A stretch of DNA of 64,000 bases from Burhinus oedicnemus (taxonomy: Eukaryota; Chordata; Aves; Charadriiformes; Burhinidae): positions 409,714 to 473,713 of the forward strand of contig VFFE01008410.1 of NCBI GenBank assembly GCA_008921705.1. Reading direction: 5' to 3'. A program made the position numbers and the translations under genes. The first letter of the stretch is position 1. Every line of letters starts with the position of its first letter. Shown here piece after piece: positions 1 through 62,600 of the stretch. The notes beneath the pieces were generated by a model. It did not search any database, had not been told where the DNA came from, and saw only the letters and a list, made by a program, of their open reading frames with translations.

Positions 1-1775
1 CATTTTTTTAAAGATCCTATGTCACTTCTCTTTTAAAGCTGTAGTAGTTCTCTGGCAGCTCTATGTGCCAAGGCAGTTTCCATAACTAATTCTGATGTCT
101 GTTCTCTTCAGTAGCTCTTGTTCATGCCATTGCTTGGAGCCCTGTGTTGCTGTTATGACTTGGCCATGCACTGTAATGCAACTGGCAAGCGGTTTTGTCC
201 CTTGGCTTGTCAAGATTTCTGTGTGTAAGTCAGTTTTAACGGTGGAAGCCGCTACAAACAAACTCTTCAAGATAGCTGCTATAAGCCAAAACAAAATGAA
301 AGACTTAGTGGTAGAATTAGAGCTTTACCCAAGAATTGAACCACAAGAGTTAAAAATCTAACATGACAAAATATTCACAGTTAACAGTGTGAGTGCTGTT
401 TGCCCTTGAGTAAAGTCAGCAATGCTGCACCCCTCCGTTGTCTGCTAGCATCCTGTTATTTTAGGTAAATGCTCTTTCTAAAAACTTAGTCGAGAACACT
501 GTAGTTAAAGCACCTTGCCCACCAATTTTTCTCTATTTTACCACTTGTTCTGCAAGCTGTGGCCTGGTGTCTGCTATAACAGGATAATTACTGCTTTTGA
601 TTCTTTAAATGTGTGTGTGTGTATGTGTTTATAAAGCTGATTATATTGATTGTAAAATATAGTCTTTCTAAATAATTGACTTAAGTTTTCCCGTCTTGTC
701 TTATTGCTGATGTTTCTGTCGTTTGACTGAGAATATTCCAAAATTTTCCTACTGTTGAAAAATTCTGAAAACGGTAGAATGCTTTTTTGCTTGCTGCTTA
801 ACACAGGAGTAAAACTTCAGTTGGTAGCTGAGGGTTTTTTGTGTATGTATGTATCTGCAATGGAAGGTCCTCAGCTTGTGTGAATGACCCCCAAAGCTAA
901 CAGAAGTGTGATCTTCCTGCAATCGGATACTAGACATTTTCAGTGCAAAACAATGCACAGGACACAGTCATGATAAGGGGGAAAAGCCGCTCAATCCAAC
1001 GTGATCTGCTTAGAGTTGTTTGGTACTGTAGTCTATTTGTCATGTTTTGATGGATTAAGATTTTCTTTGTGGATCACTGAAACTGCTTTAATCCAGTTTA
1101 TCGCAAAATCAGGTGGCATTCTAGAATCTCTTTCCATAAGAAAGACAACAATGAAACTTGACTGTGTCTGTTTTATAGCCGGCATCTTCTCTGATTCTAG
1201 TTTTTTAGAGTTATAGATAGCAGTAAAAGAACTGTGGGGAAAAGCTTATTGATTGCTTTTGTCTTAAAATAAATGATGAAAAGCTATTACCATCTGATGA
1301 GGTCTGGGGTGTGCATAGCAATAATTTAAAGGAAATTATAGTTTCATTAGTGCTGATGTGGTCTCTATGAAGTGTTTAACTATCAGCACAACTTCACTAT
1401 GTGAAATGGAGTCACAACTATCTCTGATCTTGGACCTTTATTGCACCAAAAGCTGAAATACACTTCTACGTTCTCTTGTTTGTCACCACTGTCTGTATTG
1501 TTACCTTCCTTTCTTGAAAGAAGTTGATTTGAAGAATTCCTTTTGATCACTTTTCTCTGGATGCTTGAGATATGCAAGGCTGGTTGGACTAGGAAAAAGC
1601 AGTACTATGTCTTAATAGCAGGGGAGAAAAAGTTCTGTAAAGAAGGTCCTGATTTGCTGACTATCCTATAAATACTAGGTTAAATTGGCCTTACTGGACA
1701 AAGTCAGGAGACTGAAGCTGTTTATGTATTTGAGGCAGAAGGAAATAGTCATGAACAGATAGCAGAATTTTTTGT
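1..1775. other. Non-coding upstream DNA, no gene seen
   Basis: AT-rich sequence with short open frames in several phases, none showing a recognisable domain or a splice-consistent exon. It contains a short TG run near 611-622. It may be intergenic or a 5' intron of FGD4. Confidence 0.6.
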
Positions 1776-1870
1776 CCTGGGACCTGATCTACTGAAAGAT
1801 GTGACTGCCCATGGCAGGAGGCTGGACTGCATGCTCTTTAAAGGTCCTTTCCCACCCAAACCATTCTATG
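1776..1870 (+). repeat. Old CR1 LINE 3'-end fragment
   Basis: The stretch GATCTACTGAAAGATGTGAC, TGCCCATGGCAGGAGGCTGG, TCTTTAAAGGTCC and CCCAAACCATTCTATG follows the 3' untranslated end of avian CR1 elements, with several substitutions. It is 5'-truncated as usual for CR1. Divergence suggests an old insertion. Confidence 0.75.
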
Positions 1871-2029
1871 TTTTTTAGGAACTGATGTGTTCCGGAGAAG
1901 GTTAATCTGATGCTTTCTATAACATGACAGGGAGGACAGAGAAAAGGTGGAAGGAGAAGGGCAAATGTGTTGTGCCATCAAGTTTCTTTTCCCCAGAAAA
2001 CATGGAGTCAGAGTTAAGGTAGATTAGAT

Positions 2030-2245
2030 TGAAAATGCTTGTGCTGTCACATTCTGTGCAAGAAATATAAGTGGGATTCAAGAAAAGGCTAAACGAATTC
2101 ATGGTGACTATGTCTTCCAGCAGCTGGTAAAATATGGTTGCACAAATGCATCTGCTGATGCAGGTGATCCCTAAACTACTGATGCTGGAAGCCATGGGGA
2201 TTGAGGGAAAGATCACTGTGTATTTGCTGCCTTCTACTGTAGGTT
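2030..2245 (+). repeat. Ancient CR1/L3-like LINE relic
   Basis: Segments GGATTCAAGAAAAGGCTAAA, ATTCATGG, GATCCCTAAACTACTGATGC and GGAAGCCATGGGGATTGAGG, then GATCACT, follow in order the 3' region of old amniote CR1/L3 elements as I remember them. The match is diverged and the edges are approximate. RepeatMasker would settle it. Confidence 0.5.
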
Positions 2246-2684
2246 ACCCAAACATTTGCTACTGCTTCTTTTCAAAAACAAAATATTTGATTGAATGATT
2301 TTTTAAATTTTTTTTTTCCTGACCATGATTCATATGCTCTTATCTACTCCAGAATCGTACTGATGTATTTTACTCTGGTGTTTGTTGTGAATCTTCCATG
2401 CTGTTTTTTATTAACTCAAACCAAGAATAATTTGTACTTTATTTTTAGTATCTGTCACTGCCCAAACTTATTTTTTATACAGAAGCAAGATCACGGTCAC
2501 TGCATTCTGACCTGTTTCACTTATGAGTCTTTGTACTGTTTGGATTTCTAATGTGGCAGGGGTAGTTTTTAAGTTGTGGATTCCGCCTTTCACTGTACTG
2601 CTGAATCTACGGAAAATCCTGTATGGTGGTCTTCCTGGCTTGGGTTGTGGTTTTTGTTTTTTTTGGGGAATGTTGTGTGCATTT

Positions 2685-2702
2685 TGTGTGTGTGTGTGTG
2701 TG
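2685..2702. repeat. (TG)9 microsatellite
   Basis: Nine uninterrupted TG units. Confidence 0.9.
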
Positions 2703-2787
2703 ACCAAAAGCTAAATTAACTGGAAAATGGGAGTCTGTGGTCTTGAGCTCTTTTGCAAAGATGTTAAAAGAGCGTTGTGTTTAATCT

Positions 2788-3183
2788 GTGAAGGTGAATA
2801 AAGATGGGTGGCACAATGCTATTAGGGTAGGTCTCAAGCTTTTTACTCTTTCCTTTTTCCACCCTTCCTTAATGAAGGGTATGGGTTTCTGTGCTAACAG
2901 CTACAACGTGGTCCCCAACGGGTGTGGCATCAGAGCTGCCCTCCTTGGCCTAGCACCACCTGGCTCTGCTGGTCTAGCTGTATGTCCTGGCCGGCAGGAG
3001 AGCACAGCGGCAAGCAGGAACGTCACTGTTGGAGGCAATACTGTCACTGGGGAAGAGGCAGCAGCTATGGTGGAGGCAGGAGGCCTGAAGAAGCAGCCTT
3101 CTCAAGGGGGAAGGCATGGGAAGGAGAAAGCAATGAGAAAAGGCAGAGGTACAGGGCCAGATGGTCTTCTCTTTGAATTTATT
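2788..3183. other. GC-richer unassigned stretch next to CR1
   Basis: From about 2880 to 3170 the base composition is clearly richer in G and C than its surroundings, and one + frame (2788-3228) is open for 146 codons. The translation (for example GGLKKQPSQGGRHGKEKAMR) is low-complexity and matches no family I recognise. There are no convincing splice sites. It is most likely a chance open frame in GC-rich DNA that runs into the CR1 copy. Confidence 0.35.
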
Positions 3184-3617
3184 TCACAGAATCACAGGGG
3201 TTGGAAGGGACCTCTGGAGATCATCTAGCCCAACTCCCCTGCCAGAGCAGGTTCACATAGAGCAGGTTGCACAGGATGGCATCCAGGCAGGTTTTTAATG
3301 TCTCCAGAGTCGGAGACTCCACCACCTCCCTGGGCAGCCTGTTCCAGTGCTCTGCCACCCTCAAAGTAAAGAAGTTCCTCCTCATGTTCAGATGGAACTT
3401 CCTATGGTCAAGTTTGTGCCTGTTACCTCTTGTCCTATGACTGGGTACCACTGCAAAAAGACTGGTCCCATCCTCCCAGCACCCTCCCTTCAAGTATTTA
3501 TAAGCACTGATGAGATCCCATCTGAGTCTTCTCTTCTCCAGACCAAAAAGACCCAAGTCCCTCAGCCTTTCCTCATAAGAAAGATGTTCCAGTCCCCTAA
3601 TCATCTTTGTAGCCCTA
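3184..3617 (-). repeat. CR1 LINE fragment (3' end, reverse orientation)
   Basis: On the minus strand the sequence ends with GGTCCCTTCCAACCCCTGTG followed by ATTCTGTGA, the diagnostic avian CR1 tail. The minus translation contains the CR1 reverse-transcriptase C-terminal region, with [20 protein letters not shown] and [20 protein letters not shown], then [16 protein letters not shown]. It covers only the last part of ORF2 plus the 3' end, so it is a dead 5'-truncated copy. The frame is open over 127 codons, which suggests a moderately young insertion. Confidence 0.95.
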
Positions 3618-3730
3618 ATTTGCTAACTGCGTATTACTGTAATAGAATGGATAACACTATAAATAATAATTTCCTCTTCCCTAAATAGTAACATGAAGCT
3701 TTCTCTCAATTTTGTAATATATGTGTGTAT

Positions 3731-3752
3731 AGAGAGAGAGAGAGAGAGAGAG
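3731..3752. repeat. (AG)11 microsatellite
   Basis: Eleven perfect AG units. Confidence 0.95.
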
Positions 3753-3759
3753 GAGGTAT

Positions 3760-6700
3760 AAGAACGAGTGAACTCTAAGCCATTTATTTTAAACAGGAGA
3801 ACTGGCAAAATCAAACCCAGTTGATAAAGGCAAAGCTTTTGACCACTTCCCACATCTAAAAACAAAAATCCTGTAACAATTGCTGATCTTTCTTTGCTAG
3901 AGAAGATTAATTGAAAAATGAACCACAGATTCCTGGATTTATTTTTTTTTTTTTTTAAGTATGGGAGGTACTTTAAGCTACAGAAAAACAGCTTTATATG
4001 GTTAGTGTAAAACATACAGTTGCCATAGCAAAAGCCCTCCTTTTGTAAACACTAATAGATAACAGTGATGTGGTGTTCAATGGTTTTTAATATAGCTCTT
4101 TGATTTTGTAGAACGACAACCATTTAATTATTTGTTTGGAGAGTTTTGTAGTTCCTTGTATTACTTTTATGGTCGGACTATATTGCAGACACCAACATAC
4201 TGCAGTGACAAAGGCTGTACAAACATAGGACAAAAAGGCAGGCTTTTTCCCCTAAGAACTTCTATTGCATGTCCTTTGGGTTTTTGTACAGCCACAAGCT
4301 TTCCCTTTGGGGCACATGATACAGCTGAGCTGGAAGAAAAAAAAAAAAAAAAGATGGAAAAATACTGCTATTTACTTTCTAATTGTGGCATGGTAGTTGT
4401 TCATCACACCTGCCTTGAGATTGCTCATCTGAAATCCAAATCCTTGCACGTGAGCAAGGAGAGTGAGGGGAGGGAGTGATGGAAGAGTTCTTGATTTCAG
4501 AACTGGGAGGGAAAGTGTCCTTACAACAAAATTGTTTGTTTGAGCTGTAGATCCAGTGTCTCCCATAGCATTTCTCACCTTGTTGGGGGCTAGTTCCCCA
4601 TCTTTTTAAGGTGCTATTGTTACTTTTCCTTGTAACTGCCCTCCTGAATGCCCATTCCTAAACTCCATCCCTGCTCAGCCTACTTCTGTCTGGACTTTTC
4701 CTCCTCCTTGCTTTTCCTGGTCGTCAGTTATTTCTGTAGGTCATTTGCTTAATCTAGAAATTTTTCTCCATCTTCTTATTCATTACATACCTGCAAATCT
4801 TGAGTTGTCATATGGCTCTTTCTTCCTTCCTCACATGCCTATGTGGCAAAGCTTGAAGGATGCAGCTCAACAAGACAACAAAATAACTAGGTCTGCTTCC
4901 TGGACGGATTTTGTTCTTTTTCTCCCACTTTCTCCTTCTGTTGACACGGGTGTTCATCTGACTCCATGGGCCGCCTCAGCCTGCTAAGTTAACAGAACAA
5001 TCCAAAATAAAATGAATATGCTTCTGGCAGATTAGTGAACAGAACTGGCTTGTAGCGTTGCCAGACAAGACCCAATGCAAGGAGAGGAAGAACAGGATGT
5101 TCCTCTGCCAGCAGCCAGACACTGGCGTGCCATAAGGGTGCTCTTGGGCTGCACACGGACTCTCTCACCTTGTCTCTCCTGAGGATATCAGGCAACCACG
5201 CATGAATGTCATCCGTCATGAACTAATTCCAGGGTCCTCATCAACGGTTTACAGCTACTACATTCAGTCATCATTAACCTCTGCAGTCCTCAGGCTGACC
5301 CGTGTTGGTATCCCTGGATGAGATGTTGGAGCTGAGTTAATGTGACAGCCTGGCATTGGGAAAAGCCATCGTGTCCCTTCCCTCTGTGCTGAGCTGTGCT
5401 GCACTGTGATCTCTACGTGCCTCCTGGAGCTTGTCACATTGTACAAAACACTGATTCAGCTTGCTCACCTGCAACAAAACAGTTTGCTTTGCCTGCTAGG
5501 TTGCATGAGCTTATCATGGGCTGGACATTTTTGTAAGGGAGGAATGGGATAGAGCTGCAAGCGGGAATGTTGGGAGTGGGATATGTTCATCTTTGTAGTA
5601 GAAACATTAAACTGAAATGCAAATCTAACAGTAACACATCCCTGTGGACTTTGTCTCCTCTGAGCTGGCAGAGAGGGGAGACTCCTGAACATTTTCTCTC
5701 ATTTGTAGCTCTTGGTAGTTTGCTGCTTGACTTTTTAAGCCATTTACTTTGGTGCCACATTTAGGCACTGCAGTTTTACTATCCACCCATGGTGACTAGA
5801 GGCAGGAAGCCCCCATCGTGTACCCCGTTACAATCAAAAGAAACCACAAAGCACCAGTGGTAGGCCTCTCTTGAGCTGTTGCACAGTGCTCAGACAGAAA
5901 GTAGAGGATAGTCATTGCTTCAGTACAGCAAGAAGGTGCAGGTAGGAGGGGCAGATTGTCACCTTCTGTTTAGCATGCCTGGGGCAGTGCATCTTTCTCC
6001 CAAATTTTGACGTAGGCCAGTGTACATTTCTGCATATCTGCAGTTCCAAAGGTGTCCTTTGTTTTGTGTGCCTGCACCTCAAGTAATTTTCAGACTTTTT
6101 TTTTTTGCCTTGTTACAGAAGTATCTCTTCAAAACTGCAGTGAATAGTATTTAGCAAGTTGTGTGCTTTGCATTTGTTTTGTTTGTTTGAGGGTTTTTTT
6201 TAAGGTATGGTTTATATCCAGCCTTCTTCATAAAATCATTTGTTACTGATTTTAGACTACCCCAAAAATCATGAAAAGTGCAGTATATGGAAGGTCTGAA
6301 AGAAGTGGAAGTCAGTTTGGGACAAGGGTGTGTGGTGTCTTGGTAGCTGATCCCATTGCCTTAACAATAGCTGGGAGCCAAGTTGAACCCTGCTCAGAAT
6401 TATTTTAGCATAAGGAAAAAGCATGCTTTCATTTTTGCCCAGGACCAAACTGCTGTGCTTTTAATGGACTGGTGTGTACAGGAGAAGGGAGAGAGAGGGG
6501 TAGATAACAGTGTGAGTCAACCAAACCTATTTTATGGGAGCCCTGTGAAAGGTGCCTTTTTAGTTGTTGTGATTTTATGTCTCTCTTGGGCTCATTAAGA
6601 TGTCTAAAGATCTTTCAGGGAAAAAAAAGTTAGGGTTTGCTTTTAGTGCAGAGCATTGATATATTGAAATTCAGAAGTGCTTATGCTGCATTCTGTTCTA

Positions 6701-9700
6701 GGGCAACATGCGGGTTACTGATCCTTTGGATGGGGCAAAAATCACTCTTTCTCCATCAATACCTTGCAGAAACTTCATGTCATGTCCTGATGCAGCACCT
6801 TCAGCAAACCTCTTCAAACGTTTTGTGCCTGAAGTGACTTTGCAGTAATGAGGAGCCCACTGAAGACAGCTATACTGAATGCTGGGCTGTTTCACTGTCA
6901 CATGAGCTCATTTGTTTTTGGGGGTGCGTGTCAGTGTGGCGTGTCGCTCATGTAGCTCTGTAATACTTAGTTCAGCTTTCCTAACAGCACTTGTACTCGT
7001 GTGACTTCCTTCTCAACTCCAGCTTCATCACATTAAGAATATTCAAATGAGTAAGGTACATAATTTGAGTCCCATTGTCTGCAAAATAGGGAAGGTACCA
7101 AGACAATGCTTGTGATGTTTAGTTTGAGAAGTGGATGGCAGTGGAGAACAAAGCAAGTGCCATATACTTATCGCAAGACATTAATAAAAACTTGTAATTA
7201 CTGGAATGATGAACTCGTATGATAAGCCAATAATTTTGATTTGAGATAACTTAGTTTCATAAAACTTAACTAGTCTGCTGCGCAGGTCTCTGGACTAAGA
7301 ACATGCTGGTTTTAGTTTGAATAACTATGTTAGTCATACTAAATGACAGCAACTACTCCTCTTAGTAGTACGATTTTAGTTACCCACTAATCAGAATGTT
7401 TTATTTAACTAGTTGTTCTCCATGCCTCTTCATCTGCTTTTTAGATAAATTTAATAGAACTATTTTTTAGTTAACTTTTCTTTAAAGTTCACAGGCATGT
7501 TCTGGTGACAGGTAAGACATAGCTGTACCTCTTGTTGATGAGTTTTCAACTAATACTTGCCAATACAGCTTCACTGTGCAGTTTGTACTTTGCCCATTTT
7601 GTTTTTAGAGTTAGCAAAGTTAGGTACAAAACTCACGTGAAACCAGGGGAATAGGTTAATGAGATGTCCCCATTGTGTCAGTTTTAATCTCTCCCAAATC
7701 CCCTTATCTGCTAGCTAATCAAATAGAGATAAAACAATTAATCTTCTACCTTTTTTTGAAAAAGGAGGCGTTAAGCATGTGTCTTGAAGTTGGGCTTTGA
7801 AGACATGTTTATACTTGGTTTAATGTTGCTCCTTCTGGAAATGAAATGAAATAAAATAAAATCCCCAGTTTCCTTCAGGTTTGTAAGATTCCTTCTTTCT
7901 CCTTGAGCAGTAGCAGAGCTATGGTTACTCTCCCTGGGCTGTTGCAAGCCGTGGGGTTGCCTGCATGGTCTAAGGTAGACCTTTTGGGGCTGGTCGGAGC
8001 CCTGACCTCACGCCTGTTCTCTGCCTTGTCCCCTAGGGCAGGGACAGATGGAAAGCAGAGTGTAGTAGCTCAAATGTCATCCCTCCCACACATATCACAT
8101 TGCAAAGTTTGTAGCGCTTATTATATACATTTCCCCAAAAGGAAGACTTGATTTCCCATCCGGCCCCTACTTTTCCTTGTGTGACCCCATCTCTTCGCTT
8201 ATAATGGTCAGTAACTAGCATTTATGTAGCTGCTTACCTGAACCAATTGCTTCTTGTATTATTTTGTAGCCATTTGTCTTACAGCTTTCCAGCCTACTAT
8301 GTTGCTTGTGTGAAAATTGAAAACTTTATTGCGGATCCCATCTGAATTTAAAATCCGTCACATACTTGTGTGACAGGCATTATCAGTGCTTTTTCTGGGT
8401 TAGGAAGAGTACCTCAGGCTGAAGAAAGGCTGACAAAGCTTTACTGGCAGGTGGACAAACCAGGCTGGTGAGGGAAGTGGTTTGTTTCAAATATGGGAAA
8501 CTGAGCAGAAAATTTATCTTCTCTGCAAAGGCATTTCTGGAGAGAGAAGGTGTTCTGTTGTAGATGTATTTCACGTGGACGCCCAAGCAAGGGGGCAAGC
8601 CTTGAACTCATGGAGGTGAACTTCAAAGCGGAAATGTAACTTGTGCATTGGAGTTCTTTTAGTCTGGTTATGAAACTCAGTTACTGTTACTTTTTGTTTT
8701 AATGATGCGTTGATGACCTGGGTGAATAAAATTTGCATGTGTCTTTAAGGAGCCTGGGGTTACTAGCTAGGAGTGTCAAGGATGGGGAATTGCAACTTCC
8801 TACCCCAACAGTTTAAAAATAAATGCTCGCAACAAAACCAACACATGCAAATCTTGGTCAAAGCGCTAAAAATGGGGTTCCATTTAGATTTCAAATCCAT
8901 ATGTGTGGAACTTGCATCTGCTTATCTCAAGAAGAAAAATGCACCAAAGTTTTGGAAGGAAAAAAAAAAAAAAGGAAAATAGTTGTTTTTACTGTTTTTT
9001 GGTTGGTTGGTTTTTTTTGGCAGCCCCCCCTCTGTTCAACATCTGTAATAGAAAGGAAATAATTAGCTGCCCTATTCCACAGAGCTGTCTCCTCAGTGAA
9101 AAACAGTTATTCAGAACAATGGATTGTTTTGCAAGTGTATACCTCGTAACCCTTGGTACTTGTCCTTCAGAGCAGCTCTGCAGTGGTGTGCTTGTACATG
9201 GCTTTGAATGTGAGTCACATGGTGGGAGAGCTGTGAACAATAAAAGAAAGTTACTTGCAGTAACTTCTCTTTTCAGTTAATCCTTTTATTTTTTAAAAAT
9301 GTGCATTTTCACAGTTCAGAATTCACTCGAATATCTTTGTATTCTACCCTGGGGCACAATATCTAGTTTATGCCATTTAAAAATCAGCTTTATATTATTT
9401 TAGTCATTTTTCATTCTGTGCCAAATAAGCTAATGTTTTCATGACAATTCTGTAATCAGACTTTTCTGGTCACTGCTCCAGTATCCTGCGTGTTGTATTT
9501 ACTTCATTCTAGGCATAACTTTAAACACAGATTATGCAATGAAATGAAAAAGATGCAATGAAAAAGATTATTAGATGACCATCATGCAGTATAAAGAGAG
9601 AACAAAGTACCAACCAGAGAAATGTACTAACTTGTCCTTCAACCTTGATACTGCTTTAATTTCAAAGAGCAGTGCAATTAATAGTGACAAAACTTCCGTA

Positions 9701-9735
9701 GTAGCTGAGGCGTTGGGCAAAACAACTTAGGGTAG
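3760..9735. other. Non-coding DNA, no gene seen
   Basis: Short open frames only, none with protein-family character or matching splice phases. It holds poly-A/T runs (3941-3957, 4339-4354, 8959-8974, 9011-9018) and a TGAAATGAAATAAAATAAAA run near 7840-7862. No RNA gene was recognised. Confidence 0.6.
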
Positions 9736-9737
9736 TC

Positions 9738-9764
9738 CCTCCTCCTCCTCCTCCTCCTCCTCCT
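9738..9764. repeat. (CCT)9 trinucleotide microsatellite
   Basis: Nine CCT units, the first at 9738-9740. On the minus strand it reads as an Arg/Glu/Gly-type purine run. It lies about 325 bases upstream of candidate exon 1. Confidence 0.95.
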
Positions 9765-10088
9765 TTCTTCAGCAGTTTGTAGGTTACATAAGCTGACTTC
9801 TTTGTTTTTGCTCTTTAATAGTGAACAGACTTCACTCTCTTCTCTAAGTGGACTGGTTTGCATGCTGACGTTGTTCCTCTCAAAACAGGCTTGTCTTCAA
9901 AGAGGAGGAGCATAGTGTGATTGAAAGACCCCGCATGCAAACTGTCGGCATATACTGAACATCTGGTGAGAAGTCCTTTCTGGCAGCTTATAGGTCTTGT
10001 AAATAGGATATATGTGAGCCTGTCGTAGGGTTATTACTGTTGCAAAAGCAATTCCTCGTGCGGTGGTACTGGATTATATTTATAAACA

Positions 10089-59398
<49,310 letters not shown>

Positions 59399-59650
59399 AA
59401 CTCAAGAACACATGGTATTTTTAAGATTTCAATTGAATTTGTGGTTAACCTTTGTGTTAACCTTTCTCTGCTCAATCGATAAAAAATTAAAAAAAAAAAA
59501 AACAACACAAAAACAAAACAGAAACAAAAAGAAACTTTTTACTACCGTACACATCTTAGCACTTTATGTTTGGGAAAAATTCTGGTCTTTTTAGGGATCT
59601 TTTTTCTTATATTTATGTTCTGTCAATAAAAGTGATGTACAGGTCCATTT
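59399..59650 (+). other. FGD4: FGD4 3' UTR (proximal part) with poly(A) signal
   Basis: Non-coding sequence follows the TGA. It contains an A-rich tract (about 59484-59535) and a canonical AATAAA at 59625-59630, 227 bases after the stop. A short 3' UTR ending near 59650 is inferred. Further AATAAA hexamers at 62626-62631 and 63650-63655 allow longer forms, and nothing in the sequence alone chooses among them. Confidence 0.6.
59625..59630 (+). promoter_or_regulatory. FGD4: Candidate proximal poly(A) signal AATAAA
   Basis: This is the first canonical AATAAA after the FGD4 stop codon, in the context TGTCAATAAAAGTG. A cleavage site 10-30 bases downstream would be typical. Usage is unverified. 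Confidence 0.55.
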
Positions 59651-62600
59651 CAGAGACTTTTTAAAAAAAATGTGAATGCTATTAAAAATACTTAGTAACT
59701 TTACTGTACTACTACTCTGTCATGATGCAAATTTTTTTTGAAAATCCAGTTGCTCTTCAGTTAACATTTGCTACTTTCATTATGAATGCAAATATTGAAG
59801 CTTCCTACTTACATGTTAGGACTTGCAACAGGATAAAAGATATACCTCCACATTGCCAAAATAGATCTGTAGTTAAATATGCAGGGACAGTTTGGTTTAA
59901 CGTATGTTGTTTATAGATTGAATTCCACAGATCTGTACATATGTTGTATTCACTTCTCTCTTTTTAATTAATGCAAATTGCTTTCACAGGTATATTGGCT
60001 TTTAAAGTTTCAATTTATCAAGGAAACAATCTAGTGATTTTCAATCTAGAAATGAATACCTAAAATATGAGAAAACAATATATAATATATGTACAGTATG
60101 AAAAATGTACAATACTTGATTTTTGCTTTGATTTCATGATACTGGGTTCCTATTAGTGAATAATTTATTTAAAAAGCATGTCTTCTATTTGAAATTAAAC
60201 ACAGTCCTAAATTAACAAATACTGTTCAGTGATTTGTTTCAATAGCTGAAATTTAATGATCTTGATATTTTTATGCATTAAAAAATAGGACTAATGTAAG
60301 TGGCATGCAATGGACAAATAAGTTCCAGTTGTGTTTAAAAGAGTAGTCGCTTTTCTTCAGTGTCCTATCACTGTTACCTTTCGAGAGTGCAGTAGTTCAT
60401 TACTAAAATGCAGTATGTGGTTTGGAAAAGCAACCGATTCTAGAAACCTTCTGGGAACATGTATTTTGCTATTATGGTTATTGGAACAAAAGAGCATTTT
60501 GAACTTAAATCTTTTAATTTTTGCAGAAGATTAGATACTGTAATACTTATGACAACAATCTTCAAGGATTATTGTTGTAAAGTGGAGCCTGCTTTATACG
60601 AATCTAGTATGAGGTCTGAGCCTGCAAATCTCAAGTTGCATTAACTGACATTATTTGTATTCTGCTTGTTGGGAATAAGGACTTGTTGACTTTACAGTAG
60701 TAAGTCCCTTATGAACTTCCACTCCTCTTAGGGTTTTTACACATAAAGGCAAATGACCTCCCTAAAATTTTTCCTGTAACATCCTTGGATGGAGTATGAC
60801 AAATTCAGAGGGTTGTGATTGACTATCAAGTAGACAATTAAGTTCATTGCCATCTTTCCTTTCGTGACCCATCAAAGGAAGGAAAATATGTACCTTCTAC
60901 AATCAACTTGTCATAGGAACATTCAGGAGTCTTACTTCTCAATATAACTGCAGTCCGTATTTTAAATCACGTCAAACTGAAGAGCTCAGGTTCAAGTCCA
61001 GTTTTGTCAGTAACAGGAAGGCAGATTTAAATTGTCGCTTATTTATAATGACATTTCCAGACAAAGTATTCACTGAACTCCCACTCCCACTTCACTCTTT
61101 TTGCAACACTATAGGGAAGAGAAATAGTTATTTAGCATTTAACAAAGGATTGTTAAGGTAACCTCTGTTAATGTCAAGTGTACATTGAGTACACAATGTC
61201 TATCATTCTTTGGTAAGAAGAATGTCATGAAACTTAATGTTAGTGGGCTGGATTTTGCTCTCACCTGCACAGATCCAAAATATACCATGGCCTTTAGACT
61301 TCCAAGCTTTAAACTAGTGTTAGTAATGATCAGGACATGGCATTGTCGAGTACTAACTCTACAACTGACTTCGTGCATGTCGGTTCTGAATTATTCCTTG
61401 GGTGCTCCATGTGTCCAGATTATTCTGCGTGTAACCCTAGCATTACTTTTACCTGATGGGCAAGCTGTTCTGTAATTCTCTAAGAGATTTTAAGTTATTT
61501 CTACTGTCAGCTGTATTTATTTATGGGCAGCTTAAGCCCATTTTGATTCACATTGGTGAGTACCATCAAATCTTCGCCTGGGTCTCCCTAGATTAGGACA
61601 TGTCGTCTTGTGTATAGCTTGGCGAGGGATGAGGGAACATTCAGGTAAGCAAGAACAACTCTCCATGTCTAACACTTCTTTCATGGTCATCTCCTGAAAG
61701 TGGTTATTTTCTAAAAGAGCCTCAAGTGCAACTGTGGGATCTGGAGGGTTGTCATGCCACATCCTCGTGTATAAAAACATTGTTTCCTATGTTCACGTTG
61801 TTGAGTGGAAGGGGAGAATTTGCCTGAAAGGAGTCCCCAGATAAAATGGACTGAGCTATTCTGAAAGTAATATGATGGTATGACTGTAATTATGTAGTAC
61901 ATTCTGTTTTCTAAACTCCTGCAAACTTATTTCTGAGCCAAGTGGGAAGACCTATTCGAGCTAAGTGAATAGGGAAGTTATTAAAAGCAGCTATTTCTGG
62001 GCTGCCTTATTGTTATAGTGGTATTGAGTATCTGAAGCTGCTTGAATGATTTCAGCATCTCCCAAACGAAGCCCTGCATTTGGGCATAAACAATTTGAAA
62101 TTAAGTTAGCATTGGGACTTATTTATTTGGATGTTAGCCTTATGTTTGCTCTCAGCCATTAAAGTTTATATAGTGCAGGATATTTTATTTACCCTAGTGA
62201 AACATATTCCATGTTCTCATAATCAGTTGCTTGGTTGGAATTGTTCTAAGTCAGAATGTCTTGGCACTCAAATGTATGGTTCTGTGTGTATTTTGTAGGA
62301 AAAGTATGTACCACCAATATTAAAGGAGATCAGAAGATGGAGAAGTTTCATGTAGATTTAGCACCCTGTTTTACTCCATTCTCCACAGACAAGCCCCCCT
62401 TACAGCATCCAAAACTTCTTCTTTAACTCTAAATTGTAAATTATGACCACAGAGGAACAAAATCAAAGTAGTAACTGCTGTGGCTTAAGTATCATGACCA
62501 AAGCAGTCAAATTAAAACTATCATTCTAACAAGGTACAGGCTGTTCCCATTTCAGCTGTTAAATTCTTTAAAAAAGAAAAAAAAAAAAAAAAGCAGTGTA

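Noticed and set aside
2788..3228. 146-codon + strand open frame
   Set aside because: Low-complexity translation, no domain, and it runs into the CR1 tail. No splice or start context supports a gene.
3221..3604. 127-codon minus-strand open frame
   Set aside because: It is the CR1 reverse-transcriptase C-terminal fragment, already covered by the repeat, and not a host gene.
3623..4015. 130-codon minus-strand open frame
   Set aside because: It depends on the AG repeat (SLSLSLS) and poly-T (KKKK) low-complexity sequence. No family character.
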